From contig JAWWNJ010000015.1 of assembly GCA_037176885.1 (NCBI GenBank), positions 868,001-932,000 of the forward strand: a stretch of 64,000 bases of DNA. The letters run 5' to 3'. Positions 1 through 12,071 of the stretch are shown in pieces (positions within the stretch are counted from its first letter, which is position 1; each line of letters starts with the position of its first letter). Under the pieces are notes generated by a model, which worked only from the letters and a program-made list of their open reading frames with translations, was not told the origin of the DNA and made no database searches. This DNA comes from Favolaschia claudopus (lineage: Eukaryota > Basidiomycota > Agaricomycetes > Agaricales > Mycenaceae). The position numbers and the translations under genes are program-made.

Positions 1-258
1 ACGTACCCGCTCGCCACTTATCCCTCCTCTTCGTATTCGTCTTCATATGCGTTTGTGAATTCGAAGGGGAAGAGCTCAAAGCCGAGGAGGGGAAGGCCGG
101 GGTCGCCGTTCCCGTTGCCGCTTGCTGCTACTACTGCTTCTTCCACTGGGTTCGGTAATGCGGGTGGGAAGGCGGTTGGAGTGAGTGGGGGGACGAAGCA
201 TGGTTTGGGGTTGGGGAGGTCGGTGAGTGTGGGGGAGGGCATGGGGATGGGTGTTTGA
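1..258 (+). CDS. C-terminal end of a serine/glycine-rich protein with an AT-hook-like motif (cut by the window edge)
   Basis: The frame is open from the first base and stops at 256-258, so this looks like the last part of a gene that begins before the window. The 85 visible residues start with a serine/tyrosine-rich stretch. A basic KPRRGRPGS motif follows that resembles an AT-hook (core GRP), then a glycine-rich tail. If the AT-hook reading is right the protein would bind DNA in the nucleus, but that is inference from one short motif. The opposite strand is also open here (82 residues, proline-rich, 266 down to 18). I favour the plus strand because it is open to the edge and has the basic motif. 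The family is not recognised. Confidence 0.4.
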   Translation, partial: TYPLATYPSSSYSSSYAFVNSKGKSSKPRRGRPGSPFPLPLAATTASSTGFGNAGGKAVGVSGGTKHGLGLGRSVSVGEGMGMGV

Positions 259-810
259 GCAAGCAACTCATTTCGGATATTCTATCATCCTCGCTACTAC
301 GACTCACTCTGCTGCACTCTCACTTAGAAACTCGATTAGGTCGTTCATTGCTGCCATTCTTGTCGTTCGTTCCTTCGTTCTTGTTACTTACTTGCTAGAT
401 TTTGCTCTGCTCGCTCGCCCGCTCCTTTGCCTTGCTCTCCATCATCGCTGTCACATCGCTCGTTATGTTCTGTTCTCATCGCTGTAAAGTCGCTCGCTCG
501 TTGGTTTGCTGTCTACATACATACACACGTATACGTCCCCGTTCTCTCATAGCTATAGACCTAATACCTACGCTAGTCTGTGTAATTCTAATCGCGGTAT
601 TGTAGTTAGGTACGAAGATGTTGAATGGTGTTGCAATGTTGTTGTATTGTTCGAGTTGTGATTTTTTTTCTGCTTGGCGTGTAAGTATATAGCAACTGGA
701 AGGTTTTCCAAAACAGTTCGACTGACGAGGTGGTGAGGCGAATGAGACTCGACGAGCGGCCCGGTTGCAGAAAAATGGAAAATAAAAGAACAAAGAAAAC
801 GAAAACCCAA
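259..810. other. Intergenic, no gene seen
   Basis: Pyrimidine-rich sequence after the partial gene, compatible with its 3' untranslated region. All frames are short and none has recognisable protein features. Confidence 0.5.
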
Positions 811-909
811 TGCACTGGTGGGGAGTCGAACCCCTATGCGCCTCGGCATATCGTGGCCAGCTATACCTGTGCAAAGAGTCAAGGCGAGTGTACCGTACAC
901 TCCCAGTGC
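811..909 (-). tRNA. tRNA-like sequence, copy 1 (possibly a pseudogene)
   Basis: Read on the minus strand, the ends pair as a 7-bp acceptor stem (GCACTGG with CCAGTGC) followed by A. A T-arm GGGG-TTCGACT-CCCC contains a perfect internal B-box. A GTG/CAC D-like arm and a CGCCT/AGGCG anticodon-like stem can be drawn, leaving an intron-sized insert. The usual T at position 33 is absent in that fold and the A-box is weak, so I cannot name an anticodon. It may be a tRNA with an intron or a decayed or SINE-derived copy. A related copy lies at 1044-1141. Confidence 0.4.
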
Positions 910-1043
910 TGTGAATGGGAATCTAAAGCAGCTAAATGACTGGGAGAGAGGGAGGGGCCTTGAATGTAACGTTGAAGTTGAAGTGTTGTGTGATTCGCCA
1001 AAAAAAAAAAACCTTATGTAAAACAAGATTTTGTGCGAGTTAC

Positions 1044-1141
1044 ACACTGGTGGGGAGTCGAATATTCGAACCCCAGTTCGCCTTGAGAATTGGTTGAACT
1101 AATGATATTCCTGAGGCGGGTGTACCGTACACATCCAGTGC
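1044..1141 (-). pseudogene. tRNA-like sequence, copy 2, with a disrupted T-loop
   Basis: It has the same architecture as the copy at 811-909: acceptor ends GCACTGG/CCAGTGT, the same GTGTACGGTACAC arm and the same CGCCT/AGGCG stem. The T-loop carries a short inserted repeat (TTCGAATATTCGA), which would break T-arm folding. I read it as a decayed tRNA-derived copy. Confidence 0.4.
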
Positions 1142-1544
1142 TTGTTCGGAACCAATTCATCCTCGGTGCTTGGAGCTGAACTTGAAGTATACCCACCGCC
1201 CGTTCCTTTTAGGGACCATACGCCGATCAGGAAAATGTAATTCAGTTGGCGGGAGCTGGCATCTATTAGTTAATTTGTTTTTTGCGCACCATTTTTTTAC
1301 CCAATGTCTGATAGAGCAAAAGAAAAATAATGATCTTCAAAGTTGAACGTTGAACTTGGAGGCGATCAACAAGGAAAGAGTTGTTACCGAGAACTATAAA
1401 TTCATTTTTCATTAAATAATCTAGTTTTAACCCCAAAGGAAGGTGAGGCCGTAGTTTACAGGCTAGTTTACTGCTCGGTCCGAAGTTGCAACCCAAGTTG
1501 AACTTCCGACCCGAAGTTTTCCAAAAAAGGCAATTGAACCGGAA
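1142..1544. other. Intergenic, no gene seen
   Basis: No coding sequence is supported. The stretch contains recurring short words such as GTTGAACTT that also occur across 960-4480, suggesting decayed repeats. Confidence 0.4.
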
Positions 1545-1985
1545 GTTGAACTTGTACTATCCTGCCAAATAGGTCTGGATTTGCACAACGAGTCTGGATT
1601 TTCGATTTTTCTCGTCTCCCTTTTCAATTTGGACCTCCGGACTTTTCGGAATCTGCTTATATGCCTTTGGGCTACAGATCCTACAAGTTTCGTAGCGATA
1701 CGGCCACAGGAAGGTAGTAAGAAAAACGGGCTTTCATCAAGGGACTTTGATGGGATTGACAGCACAGATCAAAAACCTCGAGAAAACGGCGAATATTTCC
1801 TGACATTGGACTTGCATGAAATCGTAAGATTTGTAGCTCTACCTGTAGGGAATTGGTACCAGAATAAATGCCGAAAGGTCCGGAGATTCAACTTGAAAAG
1901 GGAGAAGAGAAAAACCGAAAATCCAGACTCGTTGTGCAAATCCAGACCTATTTGGCAGGACAGTAGTTGAACTTCAACTTTAATG
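1545..1985. repeat. Foldback/MITE-like element with long inverted arms
   Basis: The segment 1555-1670 reappears as its reverse complement at about 1870-1970. Both arms contain CCTGCCAAATAGGTCTGG followed by a matching stretch of about 100 bases. Weaker similarity continues inward to about 1720 and 1795. The arms produce mirrored peptide frames on opposite strands, which explains the two overlapping open frames there. No transposase is present, so any mobility would depend on another element. End points are approximate and no target duplication was established. Confidence 0.65.
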
Positions 1986-4816
1986 AAGTTTGGCATCAAC
2001 AATTTGTAGTCGTACTTGAATCTCACCAACATCTTTGCAAGTCCCGATGTACCTGAAGTATGAATGATTTATCCAGAGAGATCTAAACAACCACTCATCA
2101 TTCAGCCGAGACCGGCAACTGATCTTGTTGATGGCCCCACTGATCCCTTGCTCGGCATTGCTCTCTAACTTGCTCTGACTTCTTCTCGATGCCTCGGACC
2201 TCCTCTCCCTTCCTTAAACCTTTGTCTCATTCAATTTGTTACTTTACCGAATTCGCCGCTCAATTCTCCCGGTTTTCTTGTGAGATTTCTTATCTCCGGC
2301 TTTCAGTTGACTTGCTTACTTGGTTTCACCTATCCCAGCACTTCGGTTGTTGTACCTTTAGCATAAGCTAAATTGCTGAATTATTTTGTGCGCAGGATGC
2401 TCAGTTTCCTACAAATCATGAATGCTTGGACTTCGGTTCAACGTTCAACTCTTGGTGTCAAACATCACCGGGCAAAGAGAATGAATTGCATTTTGACGCC
2501 CTGTGTTTATTTTAGACAAAAATTCATCCAAGCTTCGGAGAAACGAGGCGTGAAGACGGGTATATGTATTCCTAACCTGGAATTGGACAGCTAGGCCAGC
2601 CGGAAGTCAGCTTCACGCTTTGTATGTGTATATACAGGGACTGCAGCGTTTGAATGATCATGGAACATTCTGCGATAATTTCATGTGCAGTTTGGGATGT
2701 AAATTAGCAAAGAGCATAGAAAATAAAACTGATATTTACTCTCAGTTGACTTGAGGATCATCCAGCCAAGCAAAGAGTCGAAGACTAGCCTGAGCCGCCT
2801 CGGGACTCGAGTTGAAACTTCGGTTGAAATTGGAAAGGCACAGTAAATCAAATAATACTGCAATTCTTATTAAAAAATTGGGTCGCAAGAGTTGGTTTAG
2901 TAGTCAAATGAACAGCTTTGAAACACTGAATCAGCTCTTTACTTGAATAGATTGGACAGTTGACAAAGCAATGAAGAATATGGCAGAGTGGAAAGATAAC
3001 TCAACTGACCTCAGGATCTGGTTGGATCCGAGAGGTTATTGCAATGAGATTGCCAAATTGACCCTAAACACTTCGTTCAACTGCAATGCAAAGGAAGTTG
3101 GCTTGCCAGAGGTTAGATGGCTGGTTCACAGGAAGGTTGATTGGTCAGTTATCTGTGTAGAATGAACGTACCTGACATGGGAGACACGGGAAGGAGGGGT
3201 GTCAAAGCTACTGGGGAATTGCAAGTGAATTACAAACTTGTTTCATGAGTACGCGAAACGCAAATGACCAACGGACATTGTGTCATACTTGCCTAGAGTC
3301 AGTTGGTAATTCAGAGCACACAACAAAATCAATAATATGACCAGATCAAACTGATTCACAGGGGGGATTGCTAGTGCGTCGAACTGCCGGAGTCAGCTCA
3401 GTGTCATGAGATGCCTCCGAGTCAGGCAAAAATGTTTGATCAAACAATCTAAGCCTTCATCGAGGACTTGCAAGACTCGGTGACTCGGAGTCGGACTGTC
3501 GGAGTTGATGAAGAAGAGAAATCCATACAGTTTCAGGAGCGTGGGTGCCAATCATCAGAGTCAAGGAAGGTCGAGGTGTGGCATTGAAGTTTGAACACGC
3601 GGCCGGGGACTTGAACTCGACTGAACTGTGAGACAGAAAGATACAAGATGCGTCTCTGCTTCGCTCCGGTACGTGGTTCGAGCTAGAAAGCCCTTGGCCG
3701 GCGAAGCCGATGATTTGAAGGCAAGAATCAAATCCGAAAGTTGAGCGCGAATAAAAAAATTCGAAAGCACAACGATTCCAATCCCCCGAGAAGCGGCGGT
3801 TGGACAACATATAGGTTTAAAATAGGAACCAGACGGAGGAGGCGCGAGAATGAAAAGATTTTAAAGAAGACACCACAACCAACCGAATTCGCAGTGTGCC
3901 AGACTGGCCCAGACAAAAGAGAAACTCCACAAACAAATTAATTTCTCAATTTGTCGAGTTCACAATGGGCAGGGACACTACGCCGCAGACCGCAGTGTGA
4001 AGAGACATAGCATGCAATCCTGGGACATGCATGGCTCACCGGATCGGAAACCAGGTTGCGGGATTACCTATTTCAAGGGTCTCAAGGGAACTCAGCCTTT
4101 AGGGAAGATGACAGAATGAACTTCGCTGTGCAATGAACAAAAAGTTGCAGAATTGAGTAATACAACAGAGGCTAGGGAGTGCCTTGGCACTCCATGTTCA
4201 CATAAGCCTATCAGGGTCTCTTCTGTTGCTGTTCTGCGCAGAGGGATATAAAGAGATTTGAAAGAGATTCGAAGTGCATGTGATCCGCTATCACATCGGC
4301 TGATGATCACTGATGGATAGGCTCGGCCCGGGCCCATCAAATCATGCAAACGAGCTTGAACTTGAAGTTCACACTCCATGAACTTCGACCGCTGCTGAAA
4401 TTTGAGTTTCAAGTAAGAGTTAATGTCTTCATACTCCTCGTCCCGCTCAACTTCCGGTTGGAAACTACAGATCAAAGCTCGAATATTTAATGAAAAATGA
4501 GGTCATAGAGAACGCCGGAACTAGCCGGAAAGCTTAAGAGCGGGAAAGTCCGATCAGAGAGACGTGGTCCGTATGCCAATGACAGATGTTCTTCCAGCAA
4601 CACCAACAAGCAACATACTATGTCGAAGGATCCTGGACTGGGGCGCTAATCGAAGTCCTTTACTTACTCTCAGAATGCCGGCTGTACCCTATTTGCGTTA
4701 AGCCTTGCGCCGGCCTCGAGGCCAGGTCGGACCATTACTTAAAATACGGTGCACGAGTCGCTGGCGTTGTTGCCAGTAAGACCTCAAGCAACCTTGCTTC
4801 AACCCAGTTACCCGTC
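1986..4816. other. Gene-poor region, probably decayed repeats
   Basis: No open frame in these 2.8 kb shows family features, good codon use or consistent splice sites. The GTTGAACTT word and its reverse complement recur, as they do from 960 onward. A run of TATAG/GGTT-type words is also present, but no intact element can be drawn. The frame of the downstream F-box-like gene is open back to 4586, but its better start is at 4817. Confidence 0.4.
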
Positions 4817-6829
4817 ATGAATGTGGACGTATTCTCCTCCATTCTCTGCTTCATACCGGACACCAAGACGATCCACACAGTCCTGGACGCTCTCCCCAAA
4901 TCGCACGAGCTATTCCCCACCGCCCTTGCCCGGATATGGCAGCTCCCTATCTGTCTCGATGCCTGGGACGCCCAAACCTGCGCCATATCGCTGCAAGTCG
5001 TCGATTTCCTGCTCCATGAAGATCCGAACCATGAATCGTTGGCGAAATCCATTCGACATCTGGTCGTTTGCATCGAACGCGGGCCGCGATACAGTGGTGA
5101 CCGCCGCTATGGCAGCCGCATGTCTCTCAGAAGCACGTCTCTCATACGCAAGGCGTCGTTGCCCGACGCGCTGACTACGATAGACTGGGACTGGGACGTG
5201 CGGAAGCTGCATGAGAGACTTCCCAGCCTCTTTCGAGGGCTGAGAAACCTCCAATCGTTGGACTATCACACCTATCCAGCTCCGAGTTGGGCCTTGAGTT
5301 GGGCGCTCAGTGGCGAACATGCGGAGGCATTGCGGCACCTGGAAAGGTTCAATACGCTAGCCGTTGACTGTTCGCTGTGTGCCTACCTCGATACAAAAAT
5401 CTCGGAGTACGTGAGGGATTGTTCACATTCTCGTCGCAAGCAAATTGACACCCGATCCCATAGCCTGGATCCAATTTTGTCAAGCATCGGCCCAACACTG
5501 TCTTCACTCGAGCTGAGACACATCAATCAATCATTTTTCACCCTTCTAGTCGACTGTGTCGATTCGTTTTCTTCCTATCACGCCCTTGAGCACCTTAAAA
5601 TCGATATTACGAAGGTAGTGTGGTGCTGGGATGGCGGACAATCGCCCTTCACGTTCCTGGGCTTTCCGTCTGTCACACGTATCGACCTGATAGTCTCTGA
5701 TGAGATTTTGTTTTGCGCCGCTCGCAGCAGGCAAACAGGTCCGCTGGATATGGTACACTGTCATCTCTTGACAGAATTGACTATAGATGTTCGGCATAGG
5801 TGGGTCTGTCACGTTCTGTGCTGCTAACTTTCACGTCAATTGATTTCAGTACTATCTCATGGATGGCGTCACGCCCGTACTATCGGTATGAATCTACTAT
5901 TGAGCTTTTTAAGGCTCTCTCTCCCTCGGAATTTCCAATTCTATCGCGATTGGAAATCAAAGATAATGCCCGAAACACGACCCGACACTTCTGGAACAAT
6001 GAAGATAATCGCCATCGAAGTGAGCAGCTTGAGCCCGGTCGATATTATACTGGCTTGGTCCCGCGATTTTTAGGTGCGATATCCAGCGGATTTTTGCCAA
6101 AACTGCGCGATTTGTGGGTGGACGAGAAGATTCTACTTCCACCTTCTTGGGCTAAGGCTGTTCATGTTCAAAACCTATTCGACCCTGACAAAGGCTTGCA
6201 CCCTGAATACATCGGTTGGGAAGAGGTGCTGCGAGCAACCTTTCAGAAAACACAAACTCTCCGTGTTGGCTTCGGTCCTATGAATCACGTCGACGCAAAG
6301 CTAGTTCTGGATATTTGTAACCCAGACATCCTGAAACAATTCGGGTTCGAGTGGAATTGGAAATATAATGGGCGTAAAAAGGGATTTGATGGCGTCCTGC
6401 TTTCTCTTCATGTTTTTAACACTGTCCCAGCCACTCTCGCCTCAACTTTTGCAGCAGCTTTCACGATTTCCAAAGCTAACGGACGTGCACATACTCTTTC
6501 CCCGCCCAGGTTTCATCCATCCAGGGAGACCGGATCCTACCGTTAATGCACGAACGTAATCCATCTTCAACTGCAACGAGCGCATTTGTCGTGTCGGGAT
6601 CGGTAATTCCGTCGTTTGGGAGCGGCACCAGAACGACCCGGCGGAAATTTTGCTTGTGAGCGATGGTAGTGTCGCGCCTAATAGTGCGGTGCCAAAGTTC
6701 TATCATGCTGGGTATATGGCCAGGGCTGGGGTTGAGCCTCCGGATTCGGATAATGCTGCTCCGCCTCGGCCCCGACGCAAGGAGGAGATTGGGACGTTGA
6801 GGGATTTGTTGGAAAGGATTTTAACATGA
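4817..6829 (+). pseudogene. F-box/LRR-type protein gene with an in-frame stop codon
   Basis: The reading frame encodes leucine-rich segments typical of agaricomycete F-box/LRR proteins, for example LSPSEFPILSRLEIK after the first intron and FPKLTDVHILFPRP later. Exon 1 is 4817-5799, chosen because MNVDVFSSILCF resembles an F-box-like start. A GT-AG intron at 5800-5849 (CTAAC at 5823-5827) restores phase. The next change of frame lies at about 6374-6430 and needs either an unusually short 37-nt intron (6394-6430) or a frameshift. The last frame is coherent on both sides of a TAA at 6557-6559 and continues to a TGA at 6827-6829, with a tail of the kind seen in this family. Such proteins usually serve as SCF ubiquitin-ligase substrate adaptors. 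This copy is probably inactive unless the stop is bypassed. Confidence 0.65.
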
Positions 6830-7005
6830 AATTACTGTGAGGTAAATAAATTATATTTCTGCTTTTCAGCTTTCTACACTCGTCTTAGATGCTCTAGCAG
6901 CTGTTCTCGGGTCCCAAGACAATAAATGCAACTTTGTTGTATTATCTAGGGTAGGATACTAGGCCTCTTCGGAGCGCAATGCGACGTGATTCTCTTTCAA
7001 GGAGC

Positions 7006-8456
7006 TCATTCGGAAACGGGGACCAACTCCATTGCTGAATGTGCCGAATTTGTTAAACCTTCAGAACCTTTCTCTGATAGTGTAGGCATGAGAAAAATTC
7101 CAGGGTGTATGAAGTTGAGCGTGAAAATCGCAAGTGTGATCATGGCTCCGTCTGAGTAGATTGAGTTTACGATTGTGGGCAAAAAAACAAAAACAAAGAC
7201 CGACGAACCCAGAACGTTGAAATAAACTTCAGTACGAATGATGCGCCCTGTCCAGCCATCGGAGAGCTCGATCAGTCGGTAGATAGAACTGGGGAAAGGA
7301 TCGTGAAATTAACATAGAGCAGACAGATTGACATGAGGGGTGAATACTCACCGGACAACGAGTACTGTAGTCGAAAATGCGAGAGCACCGAGCATAATCT
7401 TCAAGCGTAAGGTCAAATCTCCTCGCACACTGTCCGAGTCGGTAACACGGCGGACGGGTTTGTCTCGAATATATCTCTGTAAAAAATCCATGGCAAGTAT
7501 CGTGAAGATAATGATGACCGCTGAAAGCAGGTTTTGGTGTGAGAAAAGCAACGATTCGACTTGAAGAAAAGGGCCACCACACTGACCGAATTGGAAGGCT
7601 ATGCCGTAGAGCATGATATCCGCGCCCTACTAGTTTTTACAACCCGACATTCGTGCGTTCTGACGCGCACATACCTGATTGGCCCCGTCAAGTGTTTTGG
7701 CAGCGGACGCCAATCCACCGCCGACACCCTGTACCACGAGGGCGATCAAATCCTACAAAACTTCAGTGAGCATCATATTATGCTGCGTAGCAGCGAAAGC
7801 CATACACAAGGCAAAAATAAAATCAGATCTGCAAACCGATGAGTTTTGCGGAACGTTCGACAACGAAAGCAAGACATACACCACTTTGGTGTGAGCCTAG
7901 AGTACGAAGCTCCGAGCCTCTGAACTACACGTTCCATGATCAGAAAGCTGGCGGCAAGCAGCGGTGTTGGTGAGACTATTGTGGCACAAGTTCTAAATAA
8001 ATTTGTTCAATCACGAGTAGTCAACGGGGAAGAAGCGGGCGAACTGGGCAGCAAAAGGCGCAAATTCATTCGGCGAGTAAGACGAATACAGTCGCCCAGT
8101 CCAGCCAATTATTTCGCCGATACCGCATAGCATCGCGGTCGGCAACAGCCACCATAGGCGAAAGTGTATTGCTTGACCGGCGTGGACCACTGTGAAATAT
8201 GATGTGAGCGATCATCGATACTAGAAAATTCGAGGGAGAATAAATTTCACGAGTGCTGATGCCGAACAACACCAGAAACAAGATGGCTACCGACTCTTGC
8301 GGCACATAGCCATACTGAGAGTCGTCCGCCGTGGGTGGATCCTCAATGGGTGAATCCTCGCGGACCGTATAACGTGAAAGGGTATTGACTGGAAGGCAAG
8401 AGTGAGTGATTTTTGTGGGAGCAACTGTTTGAGCCCATACCAAAGGAAGAGCTCAT
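7006..8456 (-). CDS. RTA1-like (lipid-translocating exporter family) seven-helix membrane protein
   Basis: Ten exons join in phase: 8441-8456, 8251-8388, 8045-8189, 7880-7992, 7806-7828, 7675-7752, 7587-7626, 7352-7520, 7209-7288 and 7006-7151. They give 315 residues, a normal length for the family. Recognisable blocks are YGYVPQESVAILFLVLFG (helix 1), LLPTAMLCGIGEIIGWTGR, DLIALVVQGVGGGLAS, an RYIRDKPVRR loop, and DGWTGRIIRTEVYFN near helix 7. The family includes yeast Rta1/Rsb1 and acts in the plasma membrane in lipid asymmetry or resistance to toxic compounds. The substrate here is unknown. The start MSSSF is in a 16-nt first exon, and a 23-nt exon encodes part of helix 4. Both small exons are needed to keep the frame. 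Confidence 0.85.
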
Positions 8457-9079
8457 AACGGGGAAAACAGTGAAAGAAGAATGATTGGTCAAGGGCAATC
8501 GCAGCTCGGTTGAATCTAGAAAAGGAGAAGCTTGGGCCGCAGGTTCCGCTTGACACAAGAGTGCTGACAACAAGTCGGTGTTCGGCGTTTGCTCTGCCCA
8601 ATTTATACACTGAATGCACTGGCATTGTCCCCGCCGCAGTTGTCGAATATAAATACCGTCTGCCCAGTAAAAGGCTGTAGAAGGATTGGCGATGACACGG
8701 CTTGTGGAGACCGTTTTCTGCGGGTGTGCCGAACTGGTAGGGTACATAGTTGCAGCCCAATCCGTACCCGCGCCTCGGAGCGGGTCGCCCTACCCGTCGA
8801 GATCCCTAGGTAGTACTTATCATGCGCGAGATAAATCTCAGGCGATCAGTCCAGCTGAAAAAATCTGCGTCCAAGCCCAAGAGTCCGACCAAGACACTCC
8901 ATGGCAAGACGGAGCCCGAAGTTGCCCTCATACATAGCTGCTTATAGCTGGTGAAGTAACAGCCCGTGCCCAGACAGAAAGCGCATGTCCAAAGGAGGAT
9001 TGCTTCGAGTTTACTAGTACCCTCACACTCCTGCCGCTGCGACAGTGCCTGGCCGCAGATGGTGGTCAAGAGCAACTCT
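8457..9079. other. Upstream region of the RTA1-like gene
   Basis: No gene is supported. Minus-strand frames of 80-150 residues here have no family features and probably lie in the 5' untranslated and promoter region of the RTA1-like gene. Confidence 0.4.
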
Positions 9080-12030
9080 TAATTCATAAAGCCGATGTTC
9101 GCCGACCTTCGGGCCTTCGTCGAAAAAGGGAGAGAAAAATAAAATTCAATTGGGACATAGTACTGTGAGCTACATGATTACAACGAGGGTATATAACTAC
9201 GAGGTATATACAGATATATGAGCGTTTACAGCGGCTAAGTAGTGCAGAAATTTTGTCTTTGAAGTACATAATATTGACGGTCCAAGTCCGCAGGACATCA
9301 CTGATTCATATAAGGGTATGCCTTGGGGCAATTGCAAGGATTGTGAGCCAACGATGGTGAACGACCAATGGAGCAAAGCCAAGTGCACGTCGAGAGAGCG
9401 CAAGAGGGTCGAGTCTACAGGGGGGTGGAGCATGCTTGACATGGGGAACAATGTAAGAACAATGCTTGGCGATGGCGACGACCGAAATTTTCACGAAGCC
9501 TCAAGACACAGTAGGCACACTAGTACTGTTGAAGGAAACGAAAGCTAGAGGAAAAAGCATGGGCATTCGAAGTCAACAGGAGCGAGCATGACGTACCAAT
9601 TGCTATCACAGGACGGACTGGCAAGACTTGACGAAAGCCGAGAGCAGACGACAACAGCAGAACATGGCGATTGCGAATTCGAAGAGAAGATAATGATAAC
9701 GATATGCCATGAAAGAGCAGGAATGAAGACTAAGTGATAGCGAGACAGGCGACGACGGGTCTTTTGACAACGATACAGAGCCAAGACGGAAGAGATACAG
9801 GCGGTGGTGTCAGTGAATACAGCGGAAGAACTGTCAGCATCGTGCACGGTCTTGGAATACATAGAGGCGCCATGGAAGAGGGGGGTGATACAGCGAGCAG
9901 GGGCGGCGGCGATACAAACTCTAAGGATGGGAGAATCTAAAGACACGTTGAGCGAGCACCAGAGGCAAAAGGCAGGAGAGAACGTACAACAATGCATGCA
10001 TCTGAATGATACACAAAACGGAGACGGGGTGGTCGGAGATGCAGCGCAGGTTGTTCTTCAAGCGAGGGAGGAGCGGGCGGAGGCGTAAGTGCGGCCGAAG
10101 AGGTGTCGACAAAAGAGTGCTGGTCAAATCCCGTTGGCGGAAGTGGATGTGCACCTAGCTTTCTTGTAGCCGGAGGTCAGTCAGAATCCTACAATCGCAA
10201 AACGACGTACACATCAGACGAGTACACATCAGACGAGTAGAGACAGGAAGACAAGCCTCCGCATGGGCGAGTCAAGTCGGCGCACGGTGACGAACGACGG
10301 TGGCAAAGGAGCGTCATGTTGGTTTGGCGGCCGCGGTCAATGTTAACGAGGGTGGTGGAAGGGCGTCATAATGTCGAAGAACGTAGGCGCAGTGAATCTA
10401 TCCACACTGGTCAGCCAGTGCCACCCGCAAAACGGAAACCTACCCAGGAGAACGACAAGCAATAGCTCGCCAGCGGCCACGCCAGCGCAGGACCCGCCGT
10501 GAAAGAACGTGGTGGTGGTGGAAGCAGCGTGCTGCCAGCTCTCATGAGAGAGCGTCGTGATGCCAAAGAGCGTAGACGTAGTGAATCTGTGTACACCAGT
10601 CAGCCAGTGCTCGCCGCATGATACACGAACACCCTACCAAGCATCATGTACTCGTAGACACAGAACACTCGCCAACAACCCGGCGAAGGGTGACTACAGT
10701 TGGCGCCAGGAAGCGTCGTGTTGGGCAGACCAGAGCGGTGAAGGACCGGATGAGTGATAGTCTGAATCTGCACCGTACATCAGCAAGACTTCAAGACGGA
10801 GCGAGGGCGAAGGACACACCCACAAAAAGGACTGTAAAGAGGAGGTCTCCCGACATGTCGCTACCGGGTGCAGTGAGGATGCGGAGTATTGACGGGCGGG
10901 TACTGCACGCAAAGGAGGTCAGCAGGATACACCGGCAAAAGAGACTAAGACATACGAAGAATGTACCGGGACGAAGCAAAAGACCGTGAAAAGACAGGAC
11001 GGCAACGAAGTCGCCACGAGAGCAAAGCCAAGCCGGCGGGGAGGAGCACCGAGAAAGGAGGGTTGAGGAGGCGGGAGAAGGAACCACATCAAGGGGGTAC
11101 AGCCCTACGCTCGCGTCAGGAACGAGAACGCGTTAGATAAGAAGAAGACCCACCAAATCCAAGCAGCATCCGAGTCTATACAGGCCGAGTCCCAAGCACA
11201 AAGTCATTTGATATATCGAGCACTTCATCACCATCCTAAAAGCAGACGACTGGTTAGAGCGCACAAGACATACACGATGCAATGGCTTACCCCGGTCTAA
11301 GCAATAGAAAGTGCGGTCCAGTCTTAAGCAATAGTAATGTGGAATTCCTACAGACATCGTTGAGGCAGAAGCTCATAGGTCAAGGATGAAAAAGCGTAAG
11401 ACGAACTTGTTCTTGGAGCAGACAATTCATTTACGACCAAGCGACCTCTTCACGCCAACCTTGGTCGTGGGGAAGGGTGCGTTTTCACGCTCGCTGCGCA
11501 TGCGCTTGGTGCATTGGACATCGCCGCCGGGCTTCTGCTTGGTGGTGAGGTTGGTGCAATCAGTCACCAGTGGGAAGCCACTGGCAGGCAGAGGTGTATA
11601 GGTCGTGGTGATGGTCGGACCACGTCGTATGGCATTAGGAATCGGAGGACCTCGTTCCAACGCTACCAAGGTTTGTATGTGCATTAGAAACCGTGAATCG
11701 GCATCGGCTTGAGTGAAGCGGCTCCCAGTCTACAATCAAGATAAACCAGGACGTCGACTGGTCGACGACTGTGAAAGACAAAACATACTTATTACTTAGG
11801 CTTCAGCATAGTACCTTGTCTCGGCTGAAAGGCGTGGATAGGTGATGGATGCATACTATTACTAGAGCTTTCTGCGCCGATTGGAGCCCAATCCCATCTC
11901 GGATATCGAGGTTCAAAAGTCAAGCTAGTCAAGGGGTAAGAGAATTTCCTGTCACGCATACAGTAACGCGTGACGTTTCGCGTTCCCTCCGAGCCCTCCC
12001 ATCGCGTCGGCCCCACTGGTAAAGTAAGTA
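9080..12030 (-). repeat. Dispersed family, locus A (copy of the 40.0-44.6 kb locus)
   Basis: Read on the minus strand, this block matches the plus-strand block at about 40030-44560 in the same order: a GAACCTCGATAT block, a GAGACAAGGTAC block, a GTTGGAACGAG/CCATACGACGTGG block, the C-terminal coding end of a small basic protein, then a long pyrimidine-rich region. Shared landmarks downstream include GGAATTCCACA, ACTCGGCCTG.ATAGACTCGGAT, GGTACATTCTTCGTATGT and CTGGCTGACTGGT. Compared with locus B, locus A lacks the TATA box and most of the coding region, so it looks like a deletion derivative. A unit of about 187 bp occurs twice at 10380-10740 (plus-strand word CGYAGTGAATCT). The nature of the unit is not known. 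Confidence 0.6.
11427..11684 (-). pseudogene. Remnant of the family A/B basic protein gene
   Basis: The 85-residue frame ends in RENAPFPTTKVGVKRSLGRK. This matches the C-terminus of the intact protein at 40836-41612 (RENAPFP, then GAKRSLGRK and stop). The first part corresponds to DNA that in locus B lies upstream of the promoter, so the fusion probably arose by an internal deletion. Loss of the N-terminal two thirds and of the TATA box argues that it is not functional. Confidence 0.5.
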
Positions 12031-12071
12031 CGAAACTCTAGTGCGTCGGATAGTCACCTCAGTCAGTGACT

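Noticed and set aside
18..266. 82-residue minus-strand frame at the window start
   Set aside because: The plus-strand frame is open to the edge and has an AT-hook-like motif; both cannot be coding with equal likelihood.
5840..6073. Alternative second exon frame of the F-box pseudogene
   Set aside because: The frame used by 5850 onward joins in phase and gives LRR-like sequence; this one does not.
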